DNA from: CAVUXJ01 sp963814975
GTDB taxonomy: Bacteria > Acidobacteriota > Vicinamibacteria > Vicinamibacterales > CAVVIG01
DNA length: 64,000 nt
NCBI GenBank assembly: GCA_963814975.1
Contig: CAWFFB010000005.1
Coordinates: forward strand, 57,835-121,834
Direction of reading: 5' to 3'
Shown here: one piece after another, positions 17,332 through 26,281 of the stretch
Position numbering within the stretch: the first letter of the stretch is position 1
Layout of the letters: every line of letters begins with the position of its first letter
Notes under the pieces: model-generated
Told to the model about the DNA's origin: nothing
The model's input: only the letters and a program-made list of their open reading frames with translations
Database searches by the model: none
Program-made: the position numbers and the translations under genes

Positions 17332-19443
17332 TTGGGCGGCGTCCCGGCGCGCTCCGACGAGGTGCTCGCCACGCCGCTGCAATATCTGAAGGGCGTGGGT
17401 CCGCGGCGCGCGGCCGATCTGGCCCATGCCGGTTTACTCACGCTGGACGATCTGCTGCACCGGTTTCCGATCCGGTACGAAGATCGGAGCCGCCTGCAGC
17501 CTGTTGCGTCGCTCAAGCCAGGTGCGGCTGCGTCGATTGCCGGACGCGTCCTGAGCTGCGGTCTGCGGTCCACCCGGCGTCCGGGTTTCAAGATTTTCGA
17601 GGCGCTCATCGGCGATCAGAGCGGCGCGCTCAGGGCCGTCTGGCTGAATCAACCGTTTCTGCGCGACGTCTTCGCGCCGGGCCAGCAGGTGGTGTTGTTC
17701 GGCGCGGCGGAGATGCGCGGCGGGGGCGGGCTTCAGCTCACCAATCCGCAGTACGAGATTCTCGACGAGGAGGATCGCGCGACGATTCATACGGGTCGCA
17801 TCGTGCCGGTCTACGAAAAGGCCGGCAGCGTGACGCCGAAGATCCAGCGCAGGTTGGTCTACGATGCGCTGCAGCGACTGCCTTCGGATCTTCCCGACAC
17901 CCTTCCGGATGCGCTGCGACTGCGTCTCGGGCTCCCGTCGCGCCTGGCCGCGTTCCACGTGGCGCATTTTCCGCCCGCCGATGCCCCGATGGAGGACCTG
18001 AATCGTTTCGCCACGCCGGCGCAGCGCCTTCTGATTTTCGAAGAGGCCTTCCTCTTCCATCTTGGCGTGCTCGCGCGGCGGCAGTCGGCAGCCGAGGAGC
18101 GCAAGCCGTTTCAGATCCGCGTGGACGATGGGATTCGCGCCTCGGCGCGGCGGGTGCTGCCGTTCAAGCTGACGGCGGGGCAGAAGTTGTCGCTGAAAGA
18201 GATCGTCGAGGACCTTCAGCGGCCTCATCCGATGAACCGGCTGCTGCAGGGCGACGTCGGCGCCGGCAAGACGATCGTGGCGCTGCTGGCAGCGCTTGTG
18301 GCGATGGAAAACGGATTGCAGGTGGCCTTCATGGCGCCCACCGAGATCCTCGCGGAGCAGCACTTCCTGAACATCTCGCGACTGTTGCAAGCGTCTCCTC
18401 ACCAGATCGCCCTGCTCACGGGCGCCATGGGCACGGCGGCGCGCCGGCGTCAGCTGGCGGAAGTGGAATCGGGCGCTGTGCAGCTGGTGGTCGGCACCCA
18501 CGCGCTCGTCCAGGGTGACGTAAGCTTCCGGCAGCTCGGCCTGGTGATCATCGACGAGCAGCATCGCTTCGGTGTCCTGCAGCGCGCCATGTTGCGAGCC
18601 AAGGGGCTTCATCCCGACGTCCTGGTGATGACCGCCACACCCATTCCACGCACGCTCGCCCTGACGCTGTACGGCGATCTCGACGTATCGGTCATCAGGG
18701 ATCTGCCGCCGGGCCGGCTGCCGGTCAAGACGACCGCGAAGCCCGATTCACGGCGCGCGGAGGTGCACCGTTTCGTCACGGAACAGGTAGCGGCAGGGCG
18801 CCAGGCGTATGTCATCTACCCGCTGGTCGAGGAGTCCGACAAGGTCGATCTCAAGGCGGCGACCGAAATGGCCGACCATCTCGCGCAGGAGGTGTTCCCG
18901 GAATTCCGCGTCGGCCTGCTGCACGGGCGAATGAAGCCCGATGGCAAGGATCGCGTGATGCGGGCGTTCGCAGCCGGCGAACTGGACATCCTCGTGTCGA
19001 CGACGGTCATCGAAGTCGGCGTCGACGTGCCGAACGCCAGCGTCATGATCGTCGAGCACGCCGAGCGGTTCGGGCTCTCGCAGCTGCACCAGTTACGCGG
19101 GCGCGTCGGGCGCGACCGGTCTCAATCGTACTGCTGCCTGCTGTACCAGGCGCCGCTGTCCGATGAGGCGCGCGAGCGCCTCATGGCGATCACCGAGACC
19201 ACCGATGGCTTCGAGATTGCCGAGCGCGATCTGCTGCTGCGGGGACCGGGGGACTTCTTCGGGACGCGTCAGGCCGGCATCCCGACGTTCCGTTCGATCG
19301 ACCTGCTGCGCGATCGCGACCTGCTGGATCTCGCCCGCCGCGAGGCGGCCGCGTGGCTCGACGCCGCGCGCCCGGCGCCTTCCGACATCACGCAGATGCT
19401 TCAGTCGTGGGAAGCCAGGTTCAGGCTGATAGAGGTGGGATAG
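17332..19443 (+). CDS. recG: ATP-dependent DNA helicase RecG
   Basis: This 703-residue protein has the full RecG layout: an N-terminal wedge domain (PLQYLKGVGPRRAADLAHAG, then an OB-fold segment), Walker A GDVGAGKT, the DEQH box, TATPIPRTLALT, and the C-terminal motif VI in QLRGRVGRDRSQSY. It remodels stalled replication forks and branch-migrates Holliday junctions. A long upstream open frame overlaps the previous gene; I chose the TTG at 17332, seven bases after that gene's stop, because it gives the usual LxTPLxYLKGVG start. A GTG at 17361 would remove nine or ten residues. The gene is intact. Confidence 0.93.
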   Translation: MGGVPARSDEVLATPLQYLKGVGPRRAADLAHAGLLTLDDLLHRFPIRYEDRSRLQPVASLKPGAAASIAGRVLSCGLRSTRRPGFKIFEALIGDQSGALRAVWLNQPFLRDVFAPGQQVVLFGAAEMRGGGGLQLTNPQYEILDEEDRATIHTGRIVPVYEKAGSVTPKIQRRLVYDALQRLPSDLPDTLPDALRLRLGLPSRLAAFHVAHFPPADAPMEDLNRFATPAQRLLIFEEAFLFHLGVLARRQSAAEERKPFQIRVDDGIRASARRVLPFKLTAGQKLSLKEIVEDLQRPHPMNRLLQGDVGAGKTIVALLAALVAMENGLQVAFMAPTEILAEQHFLNISRLLQASPHQIALLTGAMGTAARRRQLAEVESGAVQLVVGTHALVQGDVSFRQLGLVIIDEQHRFGVLQRAMLRAKGLHPDVLVMTATPIPRTLALTLYGDLDVSVIRDLPPGRLPVKTTAKPDSRRAEVHRFVTEQVAAGRQAYVIYPLVEESDKVDLKAATEMADHLAQEVFPEFRVGLLHGRMKPDGKDRVMRAFAAGELDILVSTTVIEVGVDVPNASVMIVEHAERFGLSQLHQLRGRVGRDRSQSYCCLLYQAPLSDEARERLMAITETTDGFEIAERDLLLRGPGDFFGTRQAGIPTFRSIDLLRDRDLLDLARREAAAWLDAARPAPSDITQMLQSWEARFRLIEVG

Positions 19444-19513
19444 GAATCTGGTTACCTGGTTACGTGGTCATGTGATTGATCAGTTCCAGATCACCAGTTC
19501 GCCAGATCCAGAG

Positions 19514-20095
19514 ATGCGCGTCATTGCCGGCTCGCTGAAAGGCCGTCGTTTGAAGGCCCCGACCTGGAACGGGCTGCGACCCACCTCCGATACGCTGCGG
19601 GAGACGCTCTTCAACGTGCTCGCGCCGCGGGTCGGCGCCGCGCGTGTGCTGGACGGCTTCGCGGGAACCGGAGGGCTCGGAATCGAGGCGCTCAGTCGCG
19701 GCGCGGCGCACGTCACGTTTCTCGAACGCGACCGCCGGGCGCAAGCGCTGATCGCGCAGAACCTTGCGCTCTGCGGGGTCGCGGAGGGCTATGCTATCAT
19801 CCGCGCCAGCCTCGACCGCGGGGTCGACATGCTCCGATCGGAGTCAGGATTCGCACCGTTCGACATCGTCCTGCTCGATCCGCCATACGACCAGGCCGCC
19901 GCCGCAGCACTGGAGACATTGACCGGCGCCGACAGCGTGCTCGCCGCAGACGGCCTCGTCGTCCTCGAGCACTCACGCCGGCAGCCCGCTCCGGATCGCG
20001 CCGGGCGCCTCGTGATCACGCGCCGGCTCGTGTCCGGCGACAGCGCACTGGCGTTCTATCAGAGACGGGCTGACGTCCGAGAGTCTGAAGTCTGA
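19514..20095 (+). CDS. rsmD: 16S rRNA guanine-N2 methyltransferase RsmD
   Basis: The ATG at 19514 begins MRVIAGSLKGRRL, the standard RsmD start. The SAM-binding motif is FAGTGGLGIEALSRGA, and the catalytic N-methyltransferase motif is VLLDPPYD. The enzyme methylates G966 of 16S rRNA in the assembled 30S particle. It sits between recG and coaD; the rsmD-coaD pairing is very common in bacteria. The 70-base gap before coaD is made of word-like self-complementary sequence described separately. Confidence 0.93.
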   Translation: MRVIAGSLKGRRLKAPTWNGLRPTSDTLRETLFNVLAPRVGAARVLDGFAGTGGLGIEALSRGAAHVTFLERDRRAQALIAQNLALCGVAEGYAIIRASLDRGVDMLRSESGFAPFDIVLLDPPYDQAAAAALETLTGADSVLAADGLVVLEHSRRQPAPDRAGRLVITRRLVSGDSALAFYQRRADVRESEV

Positions 20096-20167
20096 AAATC
20101 TGAGGTCAGAGGGACGCAACGGCGGTGAGATCGTCCAGGTTTCGGATTTCAGATTTTCATATCCATT
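20096..20167. repeat. Word-like, self-complementary gap between rsmD and coaD
   Basis: The last rsmD codons and the gap read like repeated words, AGTCTGAAGTCTGAAAATCTGAG followed further on by GGATTTCAGATTTTC. TCTGAAAATCTGA and TCAGATTTTC are partly complementary, so an imperfect hairpin is possible. The sequence resembles the gaps at 10861-10967 and 51611-51693 in style. Confidence 0.35.
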
Positions 20168-20668
20168 ATGTCAACCGTTGCGATTTATCCGGGCACGTTC
20201 GATCCGTTGACGAACGGTCACGTCGATATCATTACCAGGGGTGCGCGGCTGTTCGATCGGATCATCGTCGCCGTTCTCGTCAATGCGGAGAAGGCCCCGC
20301 TGTTCACGATGCCTGAGCGCCTGGAGATTGCCCGCACGGTCTTCGAGTTGCTGCCGAATGTCGAGGTGGATACCTTCGACGGCCTGCTCGTGGATTACGT
20401 GGAACGGCGTGGCGCACATGTCATCGTTCGCGGGCTTCGCGCCGTGTCGGATTTTGAATTCGAGTTTCAGATGGCGCTCATGAACCGGCGCCTGAATGAT
20501 AAAATCGAAACGGTGTTCATGATGCCGGCCGAGCAGTACAGTTACATCAGCTCGCGGCTCATCAAGGAGGTCTTCTCCCTCGGCGGCCGTGTCCACGGGC
20601 TCGTTCCCGACACGGTGGAGCAGCGGCTGCGAGACAAGGTCGCCCGGGCAGCGCGGACCCGATCCTGA
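20168..20668 (+). CDS. coaD: Phosphopantetheine adenylyltransferase
   Basis: This 166-residue protein has the nucleotidyltransferase motif YPGTFDPLTNGH (the T/HxGH site) near the N terminus and the C-terminal signature YSYISSRLIKEV. It transfers AMP from ATP to 4'-phosphopantetheine, the penultimate step of coenzyme A synthesis, and normally forms a hexamer. It is intact, has the standard length, and follows rsmD as in many genomes. Confidence 0.95.
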   Translation: MSTVAIYPGTFDPLTNGHVDIITRGARLFDRIIVAVLVNAEKAPLFTMPERLEIARTVFELLPNVEVDTFDGLLVDYVERRGAHVIVRGLRAVSDFEFEFQMALMNRRLNDKIETVFMMPAEQYSYISSRLIKEVFSLGGRVHGLVPDTVEQRLRDKVARAARTRS

Positions 20669-20717
20669 ATAGCGGCCCAGCCACATCCCCGCGATGATCG
20701 AGGAGACTGAAGGGACC

Positions 20718-21918
20718 ATGACGCGCCTCGCCGACCGCACCGCGCGCATTTCCAGCTCGCCGACGATGAAGGTGACCGCGACGGTCGATCGGCTGCGGCA
20801 GCAGGGGGCTGAAATCATCGACTTCGGAGCGGGTGAGCCCGATTTCGCCACCCCGGCCCATATCACCGCGGCCGCCCACGCCGCCCTCGATCGGGGTTTC
20901 ACCAAGTACACCCCCGTAGCGGGCATCACCGAGCTGCGGCGCGCGATCTGCGATCGGTACCGTGTCGACTACGGCGTGGAGTACAAGGAATCGGAGGTCA
21001 TCGTCAGCGCCGGCGGCAAGCAGGCGCTCTTCAACACGGCGCTGACGCTCTTCAATCCAGGCGACGAGGTCATCACCCACGCGCCATACTGGCCGACCCT
21101 CAGCGAGCAGATCAAGCTGGCCGAAGCGACGCCGGTGCTCGTACGAACGTCGCTGGAGGACGGCTTCGCGATTCGGTCGCAGGCGATTCTGCATGCGGTG
21201 ACTGCCCGGACGAAGGGCATCATCATCAATTCCCCGTGCAACCCGACCGGTGTGCTGATTTCCGAGGACGATCTCGCGATCATCGCGCAGGAGGCTGCGC
21301 GCCGCGGCATCTGGGTTGTCGTCGACCTGTGCTACGAGAAGCTCATTTACGATCGGACGCCGCACAACGTGCCGGCCGTGCTCCAGAAGGCACTGCCGCG
21401 ATCGCGCCGTCCTCTGCGGATCGGCTTCAAAGGCGTATGCGATGACCGGCTGGCGCTGCGGCTGGACGATTGCGCCGGCGCACGTCGTCGCCGCTCAGGG
21501 CGCGGTGCAGAGTCACTCGACCTCCAACGTCTCCTCGATTACGCAGAAAGCGGCCGTGGCGGCGCTGACGGGACCGCAGGAGCCGGTCGCTGCCATGCTC
21601 GCCGAGTACAGGGTGCGACGCGACAACCTGCACGAATGGCTGGCGGAGGATCCGCGCCTGATCTGCGCCAAGCCGGCGGGGGCTTTTTACCTGCTGATCG
21701 ACGTCAGCGGGGTGCTCTCGGTGGACGGCTTGCGCACATCGGCCGACTTCGCCGAGGCGCTGCTGAACGAGGCTCGCGTCGCGGTGACGCCAGGCGAGGC
21801 CTTCGATGCCCCCGGGTGCATCCGAATTTCGTACGCGACGTCGATGGAGACGCTGCGAGAGGGCAGCCGGCGCCTTCTCGAGTTCATCCAGCACCAACCC
21901 ATCGCGGCAGGTGCCTGA
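20718..21918 (+). CDS. Class I/II aminotransferase, aspartate aminotransferase-like (one apparent frameshift)
   Basis: The first frame has DFGAGEPDFATPAHI, the family opening, then NSPCNPTGVL and VVVDLCYEKLIY. The frame changes near 21400 and continues with SASKAYAMTGWR, which contains the PLP-binding Lys, to the end FIQHQPIAAGA. The joined protein is about 400 residues, normal for PLP-fold-I aspartate aminotransferases of the bacterial Ib type. It would interconvert oxaloacetate and aspartate or related keto acids. I chose the ATG at 20718 (MTRLADRTARISSSPTMKV); an ATG at 20694 adds eight residues. Downstream genes are not obviously related. Confidence 0.88.
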
Positions 21919-22002
21919 ATCAGGTCGCCCCCGAACGCTCTGTCGTGAGGCGGACAATCCGATCAGCGCGTGACCGCTTCGCCCTGTTGATCCAATTCCC
22001 AA

Positions 22003-22380
22003 ATGCCTGAATCCAAAGTGGTCGCTGTGATCGGCGCGTCGCGCAATCGCCAGAAATTCGGCAATCGCGCCGTGCGGGCGTTCGCGCGCGAGGGGTACAC
22101 GGTCATTCCAATTCATCCTCACGAGCACGAGGTAGAGGGCCTGAAAGCCTACCGAACGGTACTCGACGTGCCCGGTCCGATCGACATGGCCTCGTTCTAC
22201 GTGCCGCCGGCGATCGGCGAGCAGGTGATTGAAGAAGTCGCGCGGAAGCAGATCCCGGAAGTGTGGCTGAATCCAGGGGCCGAAAGCGAGGCCCTCGTCG
22301 CGCGCGCGCGCGTGCTGTCCATTCGACCTATCGTGGCCTGCAGCATCATCGCCATCGGGCAAGACCCATACGACGTGTAG
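22003..22380 (+). CDS. CoA-binding domain protein, YccU-like
   Basis: This 125-residue protein is a single Rossmann-type CoA-binding domain: VVAVIGASRNRQKFGNRAV at the start, then YTVIPIHP, then PIDMASFYVPP and the closing EVWLNPGAES segment. These are the usual landmarks of the small stand-alone CoA-binding proteins. Binding of CoA has been seen in homologues, but a cellular role is not established. It is intact; it lies between the aminotransferase and the CDGSH gene with gaps of more than 80 bases. Confidence 0.88.
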   Translation: MPESKVVAVIGASRNRQKFGNRAVRAFAREGYTVIPIHPHEHEVEGLKAYRTVLDVPGPIDMASFYVPPAIGEQVIEEVARKQIPEVWLNPGAESEALVARARVLSIRPIVACSIIAIGQDPYDV

Positions 22381-22558
22381 CCGGCTGTCGAAGGGGGAGC
22401 CCTGCCGGGCTCATCCCTGACCTGTCATGCAACGTTCTGGCGGGGATGGAGGGAATGTCGTAGGCTGTGCACGACACTCGATGCCGGTGACCGCGGAGTG
22501 CGCAACAGGGCGCCGGGATACGGGTGCCGTGCGGCAAACGCGATCGGACGGAGGGGGT

Positions 22559-22786
22559 ATGGCGACGATCAAGGTGAGGCAGAACGGACCGTATCTGGTC
22601 GAGGGTGACGATGTCACGGTCGTCGACTGGAACGGGAACATGTATCAGATTGCAAAGCGGCCGTTCGCGTTGTGCCGCTGCGGCGGTTCGACGACCAAGC
22701 CGTTCTGCGACGGGACGCACTCCCGCATCGGCTTCGCCGCCGCTGAAGCGGCGGTGGCAGGGAGCGGAGAGAAGCCCGCCACATAA
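22559..22786 (+). CDS. CDGSH iron-sulfur domain protein
   Basis: The 75-residue protein has CRCGGSTTKPFCDGTH, an exact match to the C-x-C-x2-(S/T)-x3-P-x-C-D-G-x-H motif that ligands a redox-active, pH-sensitive [2Fe-2S] cluster through three Cys and one His. The N-terminal beta part (KVRQNGPYLVEGDDV and WNGNMYQI) is typical of bacterial stand-alone members. A strong GGAGGGGG ribosome-binding site precedes the ATG at 22559, so I trimmed the longer open frame. It ends 32 bases before the Nramp-like gene, so a shared transcript and a link to iron or redox balance are possible. Confidence 0.9.
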   Translation: MATIKVRQNGPYLVEGDDVTVVDWNGNMYQIAKRPFALCRCGGSTTKPFCDGTHSRIGFAAAEAAVAGSGEKPAT

Positions 22787-22818
22787 CCTGGCGTTTCGTT
22801 ACACAGGGGAGACATCAC

Positions 22819-24097
22819 GTGACGGTTTCCGGAGCGGTCGTCGAGTCGAAGGCGCCGGCCGCCTTCAGCTTTCTCAAGCTGGCTGGTCCCGGCCTGATCG
22901 TGGCCGCGTCGGGAATCGGCTCCGGCGACGTCGTCTCGGCGACGGTTGGCGGAGCGAACTACGGCGTGGTCCTTCTCTGGGCGATCGCCGTGGGCGCCTT
23001 CTTCAAGTTCGTGTTGAACGAAGGCATCGCGCGCTTTCAGCTCGCCACGGGACTGACCGCGCTCGAAGGCTGGGCCGAGTACCTGCCGGCGTGGGTGAAG
23101 GCGTATTTCGGGGTGTATCTGATTATCTGGACCGTGGCGGTCAGCGCGGCGTTGACCAACGCGACCGGGCTCGGCATCGCCAACCTGACCGGCGGCGCAA
23201 TCTCGCAGCCCTGGGGCGCCGTCCTGCACAGCCTGATCGGCTTCGTGTTCGTGTTGCTCGGCGGATACACCGGCTTCGAGAAGCTGATGAAGGGTCTCGT
23301 CGCGGTCATGGGGTTCACGATCCTCGTGTGTGCGATCTTGACGTTTCACGGATCCCGCGGTGACGCTGCGAGGACTGCTGGTGCCGACCATCCCGGCGGC
23401 GAGCGGCACCTACGTGCTCTCGATCATCGGCGGCATCGGCGGTTCGATCACGATGCTTTCCTACAACTACTGGATGCGCGAAGAGAAAATCAGCGACGCG
23501 CGGTTCCTGGGCTACGTGCGCGGGGACATCGCGGTCGCCTACCTGTTCACGGCGCTCTTCGGCATCTCGATCATGTTGATCGCCAATCAGGCCTTCTACC
23601 TGTCGAATGTCAGGATTTCCGACGCGCAGGCGGTACCGAAGATGGCCGAGATGCTGGGCGCCATCCTCGGACCGTTCGGTGCCTACGCGTATTCGATCGG
23701 GTTCTGGGCGGCGGTGTTCGCGTCGCTGCTGGGCGTCTGGCAGAGCGTCCCGTATATCTACGCCGACTTCTACAGCATCCTCAAGAAGGATCCGGAGCAC
23801 GTCCGCCAGGAGGCCATCAAGGTCACCAGCCTCCGCTATCGGCTGGCGCTGCTCTTCATCACGCTCGCGCCGATGCCGTTCGCGTTCATCCGGCGGCCGC
23901 TCTTCATCATCGTGACCTACACGATCGTCGGCAGCCTCTTCATTCCGTTCCTGGCCGCCACGCTGCTGTACCTGAACAACCGCGTCAAATGGACCGCGCC
24001 GGTTCCGCACAATCGATGGACGACGAACGCGCTGCTGTTCCTGATCCTTGCGCTGTTCGTGGGAGTGGGCGTGCAGGAGATCATCAACGCGCTATGA
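22819..24097 (+). CDS. Nramp-family transporter with non-canonical metal-site motifs (one apparent frameshift)
   Basis: The protein has about 11 membrane helices. The first helix reads LAGPGLIVAASGIGSGDVVS in place of the usual DPGN motif, and the region expected to hold TM6 MPH reads SITMLSYNYWMREE. Both halves of the canonical Nramp Mn/Fe site are therefore altered, so the substrate may not be Mn2+ or Fe2+. The frame breaks near 23346, where removing one T joins VCAILTF to TDPAVTLRGLLVPTIPA. The GTG start at 22819 follows an AGGGGAGA-like site. It ends ATGA-coupled to a small ORF. Confidence 0.82.
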
Positions 24098-24234
24098 ATC
24101 CGTCGGGGGCTGGAGCGTCGCGGCAGCTTGCCGAGAGCGCGGACCGGCGCCCCCTGGATGACGACGATACTCAGTTCTTTGCAGGCCGCGGTGTCACGAG
24201 CATCCCGCGGCGGGGCGGACGAAAGCCCCGCTGA
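24094..24234 (+). CDS. Possible small ORF (46 residues) overlapping the Nramp-like stop
   Basis: An ATG at 24094 overlaps the Nramp-like stop by four bases (ATGA). The product (MNPSGAGASRQLAESADRR, then acidic DDDDTQ and a basic tail) has no recognisable domain and looks disordered. Coupling is the only support; it may be chance in high-GC DNA. Confidence 0.25.
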   Translation: MNPSGAGASRQLAESADRRPLDDDDTQFFAGRGVTSIPRRGGRKPR

Positions 24235-24300
24235 ATCCAAGCATCTGAGTCGCGGTGGGTTGATTGAACAACCGGATGAAGAATTCGCGGATGCGAATCG

Positions 24301-26205
24301 CTAATCAGTGGCGGGAAGCGGTACCGTGTCGGTCGCAGGAGGGATGGCCTGAATGCCGAGCAAGCTTCTGAGCTCGTCGCCCTCCATCACTTCGACTTCG
24401 AGCAGGCGGTGCGTGACGCTCTCCAGCTTGTCGCGATTTTCCTCGAGGACGCGGCGCGCGGTGTCGTGCGCGTCGGTGAGGATGCGCTTGATCTCGGCGT
24501 CGATCTTCTGCGCCGTTTCCTCGCCGTACATCCCGCGCTCCTGCTGCATCGGCAGATCGAGGAACCGCGCCCGCTTGTTTCCGTCGTAGTTGATGGCGCC
24601 CAGCGCGTCGCTCATGCCGAACTCGGTCACCATGGCGCGCGCGATATCGGTCGCGCGCTGGAGGTCGTTCTGCGCGCCGGTCGAGATCTCGCCGAGCGCG
24701 ATCTCCTCGGCCGTCCGTCCGCCGAGAAGGACCGCGAGCTGGCTGAGGAGATCGCCGCGGGTCATCAGATAGCGGTCCTCGAGCGGCAGCTGCATGGTGT
24801 AGCCGAGCGCACCGAATCCGCGCTGCACGATCGAGATCTTGTGCACCGGGTCCAGCCCCGGCAGCACGGTGGCGACGATCGCGTGTCCCGACTCGTGATA
24901 CGCGACGATCTGGCGCTCTTTCGAGCTCATCACGCGCTTCTTCTCGAGGCCGGCGACGAGCCGATCGATCGCCGATTCGAAGTCCTTTGCGCCCACAGCG
25001 GTCTTGTCGGCGCGCGCGGCGAGCAACGCCGCCTCGTTGACCAGATTGGCCAGGTCCGCGCCCGCAAAGCCCGCCGTACGCGCCGCGACGGTCCTCAGAT
25101 CCACGTCGGGCGCGATCTTCACCCCCTTGGCGTGAATCCGCAGGATCTCCTCCCGGCCGTTGACGTCGGGCTTGTCCACGAGGACCTGGCGATCGAAGCG
25201 GCCCGGACGCAGGAGCGCCGGATCGAGCACTTCGGGCCGATTCGTGGCGCCCATGATGATCACGCCCTTGCGCGAGTCGAACCCGTCCATTTCGGCCAGC
25301 AGCTGGTTCAGCGTCTGCTCGCGCTCCTCGTGGCTGCCGAACGGACTCTGCACGCGGACCTTGCCGAGCGCGTCGAGCTCGTCGATGAACACGATGCAGG
25401 GCGCTTTCGCTTCCGCCTGCTGGAAGAGATCGCGAATGCGCGCGGCGCCGACGCCGACGAACATCTCGACGAATTCAGACCCGCTCAGGCTGAAGAACGG
25501 GACATGGGCCTCGCCGGCCACCGCCCGCGCCAGCAGCGTCTTGCCGGTGCCCGGCGGCCCCACCAGCAGCACCCCCTTCGGAATCCTTCCGCCCAGGTTC
25601 GTGTACTTCTTGGGCGTCCTGAGGAACTCCACGATTTCTTTCAGCTCGTCCTCGGCTTCGTCGACGCCGGCGACATCCGAGAAGCGGACCTTGACCTCGT
25701 CGTCGGCGTAAATCTTGGCGCGGCTGCGCGCGAAGGACATGACGCCGCCTTCGGCGCCGCTCATGCGCCGGAAGAAGAAGCCCCAGATCCCGATGAAGAC
25801 AATCAGCGGGATGATCCAGCCGAGCAGCTCCGGCAGCCAGCGATTGGTGATCTCGCCGGTGTATTTCACCTGCCTCGCTTCGAGCTCCTCGGTCAGCTTC
25901 GGATCGTCCACGCGGGTGGTGGTGAACTGCTTCGACTGTCCGGCCGGCGCCTCCTTCAAGGTCCCCCGGATCAGCTGCTCGCCCACGGCGACTTCCGCGA
26001 TCTGGCCGTTCTTCAGGAGTGTCTTGAACTCGCTGTAGGGGATTGGTGCCGCGGTCGGGGTGAGCCAGTACATCTGGGCCAGGCCCAGCAACAGGATGAG
26101 CGCGAGTCCGTACCACAGAGAGGCGCCTGGGCGGGACGTCATCGGCCGCTTGCCCTGCCGATCGCCGCCGCGGGGGTTGAATCGTGGAGTTGGTTTAGGC
26201 GCCAT
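24301..26205 (-). CDS. ftsH: ATP-dependent zinc metalloprotease FtsH
   Basis: This 634-residue membrane protease has two N-terminal helices (WYGLALILLLGLAQMYW and LLGWIIPLIVFIGIWGFFF) around a periplasmic loop, Walker A GPPGTGKT, Walker B CIVFIDELDALG, the second region of homology (ATNRPEVLDPALLRPGRFDR), the zinc site HESGH and the third ligand region with QNDLQRATDIA. It is a hexamer that degrades misassembled membrane proteins and regulators such as LpxC. The gene is intact and is the last member of the hspR-dnaJ-clpB-ftsH block, 76 bases after clpB. A further basic N-terminal extension (FNPRGGDRQGKRP) precedes the first helix. Confidence 0.95.
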   Translation of the reverse strand: MAPKPTPRFNPRGGDRQGKRPMTSRPGASLWYGLALILLLGLAQMYWLTPTAAPIPYSEFKTLLKNGQIAEVAVGEQLIRGTLKEAPAGQSKQFTTTRVDDPKLTEELEARQVKYTGEITNRWLPELLGWIIPLIVFIGIWGFFFRRMSGAEGGVMSFARSRAKIYADDEVKVRFSDVAGVDEAEDELKEIVEFLRTPKKYTNLGGRIPKGVLLVGPPGTGKTLLARAVAGEAHVPFFSLSGSEFVEMFVGVGAARIRDLFQQAEAKAPCIVFIDELDALGKVRVQSPFGSHEEREQTLNQLLAEMDGFDSRKGVIIMGATNRPEVLDPALLRPGRFDRQVLVDKPDVNGREEILRIHAKGVKIAPDVDLRTVAARTAGFAGADLANLVNEAALLAARADKTAVGAKDFESAIDRLVAGLEKKRVMSSKERQIVAYHESGHAIVATVLPGLDPVHKISIVQRGFGALGYTMQLPLEDRYLMTRGDLLSQLAVLLGGRTAEEIALGEISTGAQNDLQRATDIARAMVTEFGMSDALGAINYDGNKRARFLDLPMQQERGMYGEETAQKIDAEIKRILTDAHDTARRVLEENRDKLESVTHRLLEVEVMEGDELRSLLGIQAIPPATDTVPLPATD

Positions 26206-26281
26206 TTAGAACCACAAGGCTGGAAGGGCAGGAGGCGTTCGAGTCCTCCGCCCGTCCGTCCGTTTCTCCGCTTATCGTACT

